DNA of 37,799 nucleotides, taken from NCBI GenBank assembly GCA_028287975.1, contig JAQBOP010000392.1:1-37799 (forward strand), read 5' to 3'. Made by a program: the position numbers and the translations under genes. The DNA comes from Mucilaginibacter sp. (GTDB taxonomy: Bacteria > Bacteroidota > Bacteroidia > Sphingobacteriales > Sphingobacteriaceae). Positions within the stretch are counted from its first letter, which is position 1; the number at the start of each line of letters is the position of its first letter. Shown here in pieces: positions 1-7,489 of this stretch. A model generated the notes under the pieces. It did not search any database, was not told the DNA's origin, and saw only the letters and a list, made by a program, of their open reading frames with translations.

Positions 1-857
1 AGCAAATAAATGCCAAAAATTATTATATTAACCGTATAGCAAAAATTTACCCTGTCTACATATTGGCGCTCATCCTGATGCTTTTTTCTTTGCAGGACAT
101 TAATTATTTACAGCTTGCCGCCGAAGCGTTTTTAGTGCATACCGTTATACCGCCATACGTTCTTTCTTATAACTTACCCGACTGGTCGTTATCTGTGGAG
201 CTGTTCTTTTATTTACTTTTTCCTTTATTGTATAACTGGGTTTATTTAGGCAGCAGTTTAAAGAAAACAGCGTTGTTGGTAATAGGCTTTTGGTTAGTAT
301 CGCAGGTAGCATGTTTTATCATATTTTATAATATTAATGCGATACCGGCCTACTATAATAAAATTTTATATTACGGGCCATTAACGCATTTGAACGAGTT
401 TTTAATGGGTAACCTATTTGGATTTATATTTTTACAATGGCATAAAAAGGGCTATTGCAAAAACGACCTGGCCTTAGGGATTTGCTTATTGATTTTATTA
501 GCAGGTTGCCTGTTACTACCTCTGTTAAAATCGACAGGGTTTCAGCCTACTGCAAATTTTCATAATGGGTTATTGGCAATTCTGTTTGGGCCATTTATTT
601 TGTTTTTGGCCTTAAATAAGGGCTTCATCAGCAGGGTTTTGTCTATGCGGCTGTTTGTGTATTTGGGCGAGATAAGTTACTGTATTTACATATTGCAGTA
701 CCCTGTTTTCGCTCTTTTAAATCGTGTAGTTAAGTTTCAAAATCAAGCCGTTAATTTGTACCTGATAATTGCTGTACTTTTGGTGTGTTCCATGATCATG
801 TATAAACTTGTTGAGCTGCCGGGAAAACAAATGTTGAAAAAAGTGTTAAAGTCTTAA
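1..857 (+). CDS. Membrane acyltransferase (acyltransferase 3 family), 5' end outside window
   Basis: The reading frame is open to the left edge of the window (first complete codon at base 3), so the ORF-track start at a TTG (63) is artificial and the N-terminal part is missing. The visible part begins with a NRIAKIYPVY-like segment that resembles the conserved Arg-rich transmembrane segment of acyltransferase 3 (OafA/NodX-type) proteins, followed by about eight hydrophobic helices. The motif LPDWSLSVELFFYLLFP is the family's characteristic W-S-L-x-V-E-x-x-F-Y-x-x-F-P signature. Such proteins transfer acetyl or other acyl groups to sugars or peptidoglycan at the inner membrane. The catalytic His of the family would lie in the missing N-terminal region. 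It may belong to an envelope gene set to the left; the substrate cannot be told. Confidence 0.85.
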   Translation, partial: QINAKNYYINRIAKIYPVYILALILMLFSLQDINYLQLAAEAFLVHTVIPPYVLSYNLPDWSLSVELFFYLLFPLLYNWVYLGSSLKKTALLVIGFWLVSQVACFIIFYNINAIPAYYNKILYYGPLTHLNEFLMGNLFGFIFLQWHKKGYCKNDLALGICLLILLAGCLLLPLLKSTGFQPTANFHNGLLAILFGPFILFLALNKGFISRVLSMRLFVYLGEISYCIYILQYPVFALLNRVVKFQNQAVNLYLIIAVLLVCSMIMYKLVELPGKQMLKKVLKS

Positions 858-892
858 TATCAGCGCATTATTGAAATCAAAAAAATCTATTT

Positions 893-1459
893 ATGCTTAA
901 AGACGAAGTTGCCAAAGCCTTTAAAATTGTACAGGATGGCGGTATTATCCTCTATCCTACCGATACCATTTGGGGGATAGGCTGCGATGCCGCGAATACC
1001 GAAGCTGTGCAAAAGATCTACCGCCTTAAACAGCGTAGCGAAACCAAAAGCATGATCATTTTGCTGGATACCGACAACAAGCTGGCCAGCTATGTACAGG
1101 AAGTGCCCGAACTCGCTTATAACCTGATAGAATATGCCGAGAACCCGTTAACGCTGGTTATGCCCGGCGCCAGGAACATCTCGCCGGCTTTGATAGCCGC
1201 CGATGGCAGCATTGGGATCCGTGTATCCGGCCATCCTTTTTGCCAGGGGCTGATCCAACGTTTGCGCAGGCCGCTGGTATCTACATCGGCTAATATCAGC
1301 GGTAAGCCGTCGCCGCAATACTTTTCGCAGATAGACCAGGAAATTATCGATGGTGTTGATTATGTAGTAGATATAGACCAGCACAGCATGGAGATCAAAA
1401 CCCCGTCGACCATTATGAGGCTGGAGCCTGACGGTAAGTTTGAATTTTTGAGGCGATAA
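893..1459 (+). CDS. L-threonylcarbamoyladenylate synthase (YrdC/YwlC/TsaC type)
   Basis: A 188-residue single-domain protein of the YrdC/Sua5 superfamily, which makes threonylcarbamoyl-AMP from threonine, bicarbonate and ATP for the universal t6A37 tRNA modification. The N-terminus VQDGGIILYPTDTIWGIGCD matches the family start, KQRSETKSM is the conserved K-x-R-x-x-x-K-x-M substrate loop (about residues 45-54), and VSTSANISGKPSP is the conserved S-T-S-A-N nucleotide-binding segment (about residues 130-142). The length fits YrdC/TsaC and lacks the extra C-terminal domain of Sua5. The ATG at 893 is preceded by an A-rich stretch and no Shine-Dalgarno sequence, as usual in Bacteroidota. It stands alone, 35 bases after the acyltransferase. 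The family also contains YciO paralogues, so the exact orthology is not certain. Confidence 0.9.
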   Translation: MLKDEVAKAFKIVQDGGIILYPTDTIWGIGCDAANTEAVQKIYRLKQRSETKSMIILLDTDNKLASYVQEVPELAYNLIEYAENPLTLVMPGARNISPALIAADGSIGIRVSGHPFCQGLIQRLRRPLVSTSANISGKPSPQYFSQIDQEIIDGVDYVVDIDQHSMEIKTPSTIMRLEPDGKFEFLRR

Positions 1460-1773
1460 TCTGATTTCCCTTTTTTCAATTTTGTACCACCGCCGGACGC
1501 TCCATTCGGGACAACTCCGTCCCTGGTTGAACAGTGTAAAACATGACAACTTGCGTCACTTTCCGTCAATAGAATGCATTAAAAAACAACATATAACATT
1601 AATAATCATTACAGGTTATTTTGCATCGCAGGATCTTCTGCGAAAGACCCAGCGAGACGGGCAGCGGTAAAAACATCGACGCTTTGAAAATATTAAACAC
1701 GATGCTAAAACTAATATTTTTTATCTACCTTGTACTTGTGCAATAAATTGATTTGCAAACCTTTACCAAGCCA
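1460..1773. other. Intergenic region with a decayed REP copy
   Basis: About 300 bases without a convincing gene. It contains a small hairpin-capable sequence near 1505 (GGGAC AACTCC GTCCC) and, at 1623-1664, a degenerate copy of the REP sequence that flanks the RAYT gene at 8.5-9.2 kb. The ORF track offers a 62-residue ORF (1482-1670) here, but it runs through the REP copy and resembles nothing. Confidence 0.5.
1623..1664 (+). repeat. Degenerate REP element (family 1)
   Basis: Begins GCATCGCAGGATCTTCTG and ends GAGACGGGCAG. Aligned by eye to the intact copies at 6769 and 9133 (GCATCGCAGGGTCCTCT ... GGGGACGGG) it agrees at most positions, but changes in the right stem (ACCCAGCG instead of ACCCTGCG) break the hairpin. 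It looks like an old, inactive copy in + orientation. Confidence 0.65.
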
Positions 1774-2982
1774 ATGCAAACCGTCCTGACCATTGTTACT
1801 GCAATTGAGCCTTCTCGTAAAAACGAGTTGGAAAAAATATTGTCAGCTATACAGCAAGATCTGTACGGGAACAGCTATATACCGTTTGGCCAATTCAGCT
1901 TGCTCCATTTTGCAAGCTTCGTAATTATTCAAGACATAAGCGGTAACCCGTTGCTGGTGTTTGAAAACAATTTCGACGGCGACCTGTCCACTTATCTTGA
2001 TGAACTATTAGCGGTTGCAGGCAATGGCATCGATCAGATCTACAGTTGCTGCAGCGGGTATGATCCAACAAAAAACAAAGCATTTTTAACAGCCCATGTC
2101 GTCCTGCCCAACGCTTACCATATTGGCAACACCGGCCGCAAGGCAAGGGACATCGCCGGTAACCGCCAACTGCGGCTGGCGCTACAGGACTATCTCGATG
2201 GTTTAAAACTGCCATCGCTTTCTGCTACCACGCTCAGGAAAGATATGCAGTCGTACACCCGCACGCTTGATCCGGATTTATCCGTTCCGTTGCCACCGCA
2301 TCAAACCCGGATAGAAAAAGTAATGCCCTGGGTTAACCTCGTGCTCTTCGGTATTGTATTTTTGGCACTATTACCGATTGATCTGATCGCGGTAATTATT
2401 CTTCGATACAAAGAAAAGCGTGACGCCTCTGATACCGCACCCGAAGACCCTAACCAGGTTGGCAGGTTAATGGAAACCGAGAACCAGATCGCGCAGAACC
2501 ATTTAGCCAGTATCACGGCGATAAAACCCGGCTGGTTCAGGCTCAGGTTATTGCGGTTTACGCTCTTTGCAGTCAACCTGCTTGCCCGCATTTCCAACAA
2601 AGGCAAACTCAGTGGTATACCGAGTATTCATTTCGCACATTGGTCGATCATTAATAACAACCAGTTGCTCTTCCTGAGTAACTTTGATGGCAGCTGGTCA
2701 AGCTACCTGGATGATTTCATTGACAAGGCCAGCCATGGATTGACAGCCGTTTGGAGCAATACCGTAGGTTTCCCAAAAACACGTTTTTTGATACTGGATG
2801 GCGCTACCGACGAATTTCGTTTTAAGGCTTATGCCAGGGGTATGCAGGTCCCTTCGCTGGTTTGGTTCAGCGCATATCCCGATCTGACCGTTCAGAATAT
2901 CGATAAAGACAGTAAAATAAGGGAAAATGTGCTAACCGATCTTTCTGAAGCAGAAACCAAAACCTGGCTCAAACTTTTTTAA
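1774..2982 (+). CDS. Hypothetical membrane protein with duplicated domain, partner of DyP peroxidase
   Basis: The ORF track starts at a TTG (1753); the in-frame ATG at 1774 is preferred because the next residues QTVLTIVTAIEP line up with the second half of the protein. The 402-residue protein seems to be an internal duplication. Half 1 has LTIVTAIEP, then HFASFVIIQD and VFENNFDGDLSTYLDE; half 2 has LASITAIKP, then HFAHWSIINN and FLSNFDGSWSSYLDDF. Between the halves (about residues 185-210) is one long hydrophobic segment, VNLVLFGIVFLALLPIDLIAVIIL, probably a membrane anchor. It ends with TAA one base before the ATG of the DyP-type peroxidase, so the two are almost certainly translated together and act together. 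No signal peptide is seen. I do not recognise a named family and assign no reaction. Confidence 0.75.
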   Translation: MQTVLTIVTAIEPSRKNELEKILSAIQQDLYGNSYIPFGQFSLLHFASFVIIQDISGNPLLVFENNFDGDLSTYLDELLAVAGNGIDQIYSCCSGYDPTKNKAFLTAHVVLPNAYHIGNTGRKARDIAGNRQLRLALQDYLDGLKLPSLSATTLRKDMQSYTRTLDPDLSVPLPPHQTRIEKVMPWVNLVLFGIVFLALLPIDLIAVIILRYKEKRDASDTAPEDPNQVGRLMETENQIAQNHLASITAIKPGWFRLRLLRFTLFAVNLLARISNKGKLSGIPSIHFAHWSIINNNQLLFLSNFDGSWSSYLDDFIDKASHGLTAVWSNTVGFPKTRFLILDGATDEFRFKAYARGMQVPSLVWFSAYPDLTVQNIDKDSKIRENVLTDLSEAETKTWLKLF

Positions 2983-2983
2983 T

Positions 2984-4330
2984 ATGGCAACATTAGATTT
3001 CGCGGACATACAAGGTTTTATACTCACCTCTTATGCAAGCAACATGCCTTGTGCAAATTACCTGCTGTTAAAGATCAACGATGCAACTGCCTGCCGCCAA
3101 TGGCTGAAAGAGGTTTCGGCCAATATTACTACCGGTATTGACAGGAAGAACGACTTTGCACTTAACATCGCCTTTACAGTTACCGGGTTGGCCGCCCTGG
3201 GGTTTGAAGGCCCCGATCTGCAAACCTTTTCTGTTCCGTTCCAGGACGGCATGGGCACGAAAATACGTCAGCAGCTATTAGGCGACAACGGCGATAGCGC
3301 GCCCGACAACTGGGCCTGGGGCAACGACAAAAAACCCGTGGACATTTTATTGTTATTGTTTGCCAAAGACGAAACGGAACTGGCCCGACAGCGTAAACAA
3401 CTGGATGAAAGGATCGGCGCAAACAGCGGAGTTGGCCTGGTGATTGCGTTAGCAGCCGGCCGGCAGCCCGACTCGAAAGAACATTTTGGTTTCCTTGACG
3501 GGATAGGCCAGCCGGTTATTGAAGGCACCGGGCGTGAAGCGAAACAGGTTGACCGGACCGGCCATGCCACCGTGATCAAAGCCGGCGAATTTATCCTGGG
3601 CCACGATAATGAAATGTTGATGCCCGATATCCTGCCAACAGGCCCCGGCCTGCCGGGTTTTGGGCTCAACGGCACTTACCTCGTTTTCCGCCAGCTTGAA
3701 CAGCACGTTCACAAATTCTGGCAATATGTGCGTGACACTGATGCCGCAAACCCTGACAGGCTTGCCGCCAAGATAGTGGGCCGCTGGAAAAGCGGTGCGC
3801 CACTTACCGAATATCGCGACAAAGACCCGGAGGTGGCACCTGCCGTAAACCAGGAAAACAATTTTAGTTTCGCTGCTAAAGACCAGGATGGTTTTGGGTG
3901 CCCCGTCGGTGCACATATCCGGCGGACCAACCCAAGAGATTCTTTATTTGATGATCCTGAAGTTTCGTTACGTACGCTTAAACGGCATCGCATTATCCGT
4001 CGCGGCAGATCTTATGGCGACCGCTCGGCCGACGTGTATACGAACGATGGCAAAGAACGGGGACTGCATTTTATCTGCTTAAACAGCAATATCGAAAGGC
4101 AATTCGAATTCATTCAGCAAAGCTGGGCAAATAATCCTTCGTTCAGCGCGCTTAATAACGAAACCGACCCCCTCATTGGCCCGCGTAACAATGGAAACGT
4201 GTTTAGCATACCGGGTTGCCCTGTACGCTCACGCGTTCACAATCTGCCCGATTTTGTAACCACAAAAGGCGGCGCTTATTTCTTTATGCCGGGCATTAAG
4301 GCGCTGCAAGCTATTTCAGGGCAAAAATGA
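2984..4330 (+). CDS. DyP-type heme peroxidase
   Basis: A 448-residue dye-decolorising peroxidase. Visible hallmarks are the N-terminal FADIQGFIL segment, the G-x-x-D-G motif GFLDG (residues 169-173, whose Asp is the distal acid in this family), CPVGAHIRRTNPRD (about 306-319) containing the expected proximal heme-ligand His311, and an Arg-rich KRHRIIRRGRSYG segment (about 333-345) supplying the distal Arg. These enzymes use hydrogen peroxide to oxidise bulky aromatic substrates; some are encapsulin cargo. No signal peptide or Tat motif is present, so it is probably cytoplasmic or membrane-associated through its partner. The start follows the TAA of the upstream duplicated-domain membrane protein by one base, pointing to translational coupling. 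Which DyP subclass it belongs to cannot be settled by eye; the length favours the longer classes. Confidence 0.92.
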   Translation: MATLDFADIQGFILTSYASNMPCANYLLLKINDATACRQWLKEVSANITTGIDRKNDFALNIAFTVTGLAALGFEGPDLQTFSVPFQDGMGTKIRQQLLGDNGDSAPDNWAWGNDKKPVDILLLLFAKDETELARQRKQLDERIGANSGVGLVIALAAGRQPDSKEHFGFLDGIGQPVIEGTGREAKQVDRTGHATVIKAGEFILGHDNEMLMPDILPTGPGLPGFGLNGTYLVFRQLEQHVHKFWQYVRDTDAANPDRLAAKIVGRWKSGAPLTEYRDKDPEVAPAVNQENNFSFAAKDQDGFGCPVGAHIRRTNPRDSLFDDPEVSLRTLKRHRIIRRGRSYGDRSADVYTNDGKERGLHFICLNSNIERQFEFIQQSWANNPSFSALNNETDPLIGPRNNGNVFSIPGCPVRSRVHNLPDFVTTKGGAYFFMPGIKALQAISGQK

Positions 4331-4500
4331 TTTTGGCCCACACATTAATTCGAGGCTATAGATAAAACCGATTGGACATAAAAAACATCCGGCAATAAAA
4401 AAGGAAATTAATTTTATTTATAAGAATTTTGCGGAGACGGGAAGTGTAATTTGGTAATTCTGATTTTAGGTTATTAATTTATATAAGCATGTTATAATCC
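4331..4500. other. Intergenic spacer with possible repeat remnants
   Basis: A+T-rich spacer before the beta-lactamase-like gene. TTCGAGGCTATA near 4350 followed by ACCGAT resembles the right arm of the nested palindrome at 7074, and GCGGAGACGGGAAG near 4431 resembles the tail of family 1 REPs (GCGGGGACGGGAA). Both are short and may be chance; no clear promoter was found. Confidence 0.3.
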
Positions 4501-6141
4501 ATGAAAAAAAGGATATTACTATTCTATTTTGCACTATTGACAGTACAACTATCATTTGCACAAACCTGGCCGGACACGTCTAAACTAATCGACCGTGCAT
4601 TTGATCGGTATTATCCTCAAAAACCCGGATGCCAGTTCGCCATATTGCGGAATGGCAAAATTATTTATTCGAGAGCATGGGGTATGGCAGACCTGGAACG
4701 TAATGTTCCGCTTACTACGCAATCTGTTATTGAAGTAGGCTCAGTTTCCAAGCAATTTACCGCAGCTGCGATATTATTACTGCAACAACAAGGTAAATTA
4801 ACCCTTAAGGACAATATCCGAAAATACATACCGGAAATGCCGGATTACGGCACACCGATTACTTTAGGGCAAATGATGCACCATACCAGCGGCATCAGGG
4901 ACTGGGGTGCAATCGTTGAACTAACCGGCTGGCCCAGAACCAAAAAGTTTTATTCCAATCAGGATGCGCTCGAATTTATCATGCATCAAAAGCATCTGAA
5001 TAATAAACCAGGCAGCGAATTTTTATATAGTAATTCAAATTACAATCTTTTTGCAATTGTAATTGAACGAGTGAGTGGGTTGTCCCTGGCAGATTTTACC
5101 AAAAAATATATTTTCGAGCCTGCAGGCATGACACATACGCAATGGCGCGATAACCCGAACCGAATTGTACGCAATCGCGCTGTGGCTTATAGTTTATTAA
5201 ACTTAGTGTCAGTGCCTGACAGTACGTACGAAATAGATATGCCTAATGAGTACGCCTACGGTAATGGTGGATTACTCACTACCGCTGAAGATCTGCTTAA
5301 GTGGAATACCTTTTATTTGTCCGGGAAATACGGCATGCCCTCACTGTTAAAAGAACAACTTAAAACTGAACCATTAAATAACGGGGCACCTAACCATTAT
5401 GCAGCGGGGTTAAACGTTGAACAGGTAATGGGTTGGAAAAACATAAGTCACTCGGGTGCCACTGCAAGCTATGCGGCTTATTTAGAATCATTTCCTGAAT
5501 TGAATCTGTCTTTTGCTATTATCAATAACACTTCTGAATTTTTTATTGTCGAACCCGTGGATAAGGTTAGGAAAATACTTATACCAGATAAGTCCAAAAA
5601 AAATATTTCACCAATCAAAGGCATTAAGTTGTCTGATGCAACGCTTGAAAATTACACCGGAACTTATATTAATACCTTAGACGGAAATGCAGTAAAGGTT
5701 ATCCGAAAAGACGGGCATTTGAATACAGAAGATGGAACAATTTTAACTCCGGTATCGGCCTCTGTTTTCAAAGCCCCAGGCAAAACATGCATATTTGATA
5801 TGAAAGGAGTTTCATCTGTATCCTATCCTGGCGACACAGTAAGGTTTTTCAAAGCCAAACCTTACCAGCCTTCTTCGAGTGACCTGCAATCTTATTCCGG
5901 AAAGTATTTTTCAGATGAAACCTCGTCATCGATGAACATAATGATTAAAGACAACAAACTCATTATGAAAATTGTTGCAGATAAGGACTATGAACTAGTT
6001 CCAGTTTATCAAGATGCATTCGATATCAATAAGTTGGGAGGTAACTTAAAGTTCATAAAAGATGTTCAGGGAAAGATAATTGGAATAAAAATTAACGTTG
6101 ACAGGGCGCGGGGAATAGATTATCAAAGAGCAGGCAATTAA
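4501..6141 (+). CDS. Secreted class C beta-lactamase-like serine hydrolase
   Basis: A 546-residue exported protein. The first about 20 residues (MKKRILLFYFALLTVQLSFA, then QTW) form a signal peptide. The beta-lactamase/penicillin-binding-protein fold carries the three catalytic motifs: S-x-x-K as SVSK (81-84, nucleophile Ser81), Y-x-N as YSN (176-178), and the third motif in the H-S-G form (317-319) rather than K-T-G. Residues from about 370 on form an extra C-terminal beta-rich region with two repeat-like halves (LENYTGTYIN and LQSYSGKYFS), common in Bacteroidota members of this family. The natural substrate may be a peptide, ester or cell-wall fragment; resistance to beta-lactam drugs should not be assumed. 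Stand-alone gene, unlinked to its neighbours. Confidence 0.9.
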   Translation: MKKRILLFYFALLTVQLSFAQTWPDTSKLIDRAFDRYYPQKPGCQFAILRNGKIIYSRAWGMADLERNVPLTTQSVIEVGSVSKQFTAAAILLLQQQGKLTLKDNIRKYIPEMPDYGTPITLGQMMHHTSGIRDWGAIVELTGWPRTKKFYSNQDALEFIMHQKHLNNKPGSEFLYSNSNYNLFAIVIERVSGLSLADFTKKYIFEPAGMTHTQWRDNPNRIVRNRAVAYSLLNLVSVPDSTYEIDMPNEYAYGNGGLLTTAEDLLKWNTFYLSGKYGMPSLLKEQLKTEPLNNGAPNHYAAGLNVEQVMGWKNISHSGATASYAAYLESFPELNLSFAIINNTSEFFIVEPVDKVRKILIPDKSKKNISPIKGIKLSDATLENYTGTYINTLDGNAVKVIRKDGHLNTEDGTILTPVSASVFKAPGKTCIFDMKGVSSVSYPGDTVRFFKAKPYQPSSSDLQSYSGKYFSDETSSSMNIMIKDNKLIMKIVADKDYELVPVYQDAFDINKLGGNLKFIKDVQGKIIGIKINVDRARGIDYQRAGN

Positions 6142-6320
6142 GTGCCTAACATGTGGCGCGGGTTCCGTATTATTATAAATCTTTTTATATTGGGCGGTGT
6201 AAAGCCACAATTTAATAAAAACCCGGCCCGCAAGTATTTAAACTTGTTGATATTATATGCCCGGACGCGGGAGACTGATACTGTGTTATCAACCAATCAA
6301 ATAACCTAATTATAACTAAC

Positions 6321-6719
6321 ATGAACAAGACAACAATCAACATTATTTACTGGATCACAACCGGGCTGATATTGGCTATGATGCTTTTTTCGGCAGTCTC
6401 AAGCTTTATGAACAATCCCGACGGCGCAAAAATGATGGCAGCAATAGGGTACAGGCCTTATGTATTACACCTTTTAGCGGTAGCAAAAGTATTGGGCGTA
6501 ATAGCTATCCTTACACCAGGTTTTCCGCGGCTTAAAGAATGGGCTTATGCGGGTTTTACGTTTGATCTTATCGGCGCAACCTATTCTTTTTATGCTTCGG
6601 GCTTTGCTGTTAAAGACTGGGCATTTATGGTGATATTAATTGCCGTATTGGCGTGTTCGTATATTTTTTATCATAAGCGATTAAAGTTAAAAGGTACTGC
6701 AGCCGGGAGCGCGGTATAA
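6321..6719 (+). CDS. DoxX-like membrane protein
   Basis: A 132-residue protein with four hydrophobic segments: about 8-30 (IIYWITTGLILAMMLFSAVSSF), 48-66 (YVLHLLAVAKVLGVIAILTPG), 72-92 and 100-120. The order and the motif LHLLAVAKVLGVIAIL ... LKEWAYAGFTFDLIGA fit the DoxX-like (DoxX_2) family, which is widespread in Bacteroidota and of unclear function; relatives are linked to quinone or thiosulfate metabolism and to transmembrane redox. The ATG lies after an A+T-rich leader. Nothing next to it suggests a partner: upstream is the hydrolase on the same strand with a 179-base gap, downstream is a repeat-filled region. Confidence 0.82.
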   Translation: MNKTTINIIYWITTGLILAMMLFSAVSSFMNNPDGAKMMAAIGYRPYVLHLLAVAKVLGVIAILTPGFPRLKEWAYAGFTFDLIGATYSFYASGFAVKDWAFMVILIAVLACSYIFYHKRLKLKGTAAGSAV

Positions 6720-6750
6720 AACTACATGATTCAAAACACTGTTCCGGCAA

Positions 6751-6766
6751 AATTACGATCGTAATT
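6751..6766. repeat. Perfect 16-bp palindrome at the edge of the nested palindromic element
   Basis: AATTACGATCGTAATT reads identically on both strands. It sits two bases before the first REP of the large element at 6769-7266 and 31 bases after the DoxX-like stop codon. It could be a regulator site, a target-site feature or chance. Confidence 0.6.
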
Positions 6767-6768
6767 AC

Positions 6769-6811
6769 GCATCGCAGGGTCCTCTATCGAGAGACCCTGC
6801 GGGGACGGGAA
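6769..6811 (+). repeat. REP element (family 1), intact hairpin
   Basis: The stem CGCAGGGT/ACCCTGCG (8 bp) continues after a one-base bulge into CTCT/AGAG with loop ATCG, followed by GGGGACGGGAA. A hairpin with a bulge is typical of sequences recognised by RAYT enzymes. + orientation; left cap of the nested palindrome. Confidence 0.8.
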
Positions 6812-7227
6812 ACTGAGCCATAGGCTCTACCCCTTTGTAGAAAAAAATAACCAATAACATTTTGCCTCATCGAGCAATGTCATTAAGTTAAGAGATATCT
6901 CATATGCGCCGGAGGTGCAAAACGTCGGTAGGAAAAATAAATATAGAATTATAGCGTGCCGTCAGGTACGCAACTTCGCAAGTTTCGTACCTGACGGCAC
7001 GAATTTTCGTTTGCTTTTTTCTGCTACCGACCTTTAACACCTACGGTGTTGCTTAACTTAATGACATTGCTCATCGAGGCTATACAACCGATAGACTGGT
7101 AATGCAATACTTGCAACACCACAAGTTCGTGGTAAGGGCAGCCACCAACGGGGCTGAGGGCGTTTTTTTTCCTTTGACTACAAAGAGGTAGAGCCTACGG
7201 CTCATAGGAAAAATCAATTTTTCCGGC

Positions 7228-7266
7228 CTCCGCAGGATCTCTGTCAGGGATCATCTTACAGGGATG
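7228..7266 (-). repeat. Degenerate REP element (family 1), inverted
   Basis: CTCCGCAGGATCTCTG ... TTACAGGGATG corresponds to the reverse orientation of the family (as at 8481: CCCCGCAGGGTCTCTCG ... CCCTGCGATG) with several changes. It is the right cap of the nested palindrome. Confidence 0.55.
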
Positions 7267-7489
7267 AAATAACTGTCTCATTGGAACGGCCTTGTACATC
7301 GCATTATCTTCTTGACTTTCAATTAACACTTTTTTTTCCATTCGTGCTTATCTTTGTAACGTTAAAGATTTTTATTATCCCTTTCTACCGCAGGCATCAG
7401 CATTTGCTGTCATCTTTTCAGGATTATTTCTGCTTATCGCGCATTCTAAGGCACCTGATCTTTAGCATTCATTTAAAATATTTTAATAT
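7267..7489 (+). promoter_or_regulatory. Leader of sigma factor gene with candidate -7 box
   Basis: TATCTTTG at 7349-7356 matches the Bacteroidota -7 consensus TAnnTTTG, which would place transcription start near 7362 and give a leader of roughly 125 bases. No good -33 TTTG/TTG lies at 19-21 bases, so the call is weak. The ORF-track protein 7281-7493 in this leader looks like read-through of non-coding A+T-rich sequence. Confidence 0.35.

Larger units (their letters stand above)
6769..7266. mobile_element. Non-autonomous nested palindromic element (MITE/REPIN-like), about 500 bp, capped by family 1 REPs
   Basis: No gene. Sequence arms pair from outside in: the REP at 6769-6811 with a decayed inverted REP at 7228-7266; 6814-6840 (GAGCCATAGGCTCTACC ...) with 7178-7204; 6865-6892 (GAGCAATGTCATTAAGTTAAG) with 7052-7079; GTCGGTAG 6924-6931 with CTACCGAC 7024-7031; and a perfect 16-bp stem 6955-6970 with 6986-7001 (CGTGCCGTCAGGTACG), which itself encloses AACTT CGC AAGTT. 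The right arm carries about 90 extra bases, including small hairpins and a CAGCC...GGCTG stem followed by T8 at 7163-7170 that could terminate transcription. The ends match the repeats flanking the RAYT gene at 8.5-9.2 kb, so it may be moved in trans by such an enzyme. Confidence 0.75.

Noticed and set aside
1482-1670. 62-residue ORF in the spacer after the tsaC-type gene
   Set aside because: Runs through a decayed REP and has no family features; more likely chance.
4501-6141. Antibiotic-resistance beta-lactamase
   Set aside because: The third motif is HSG and there is a long C-terminal extension; this large family mostly has other substrates.
7139-7170. Stand-alone terminator (CAGCC...GGCTG then T8) inside the nested palindrome
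   Set aside because: The stem is only 5 bp and the T-run begins six bases later, so it was only mentioned within the element.
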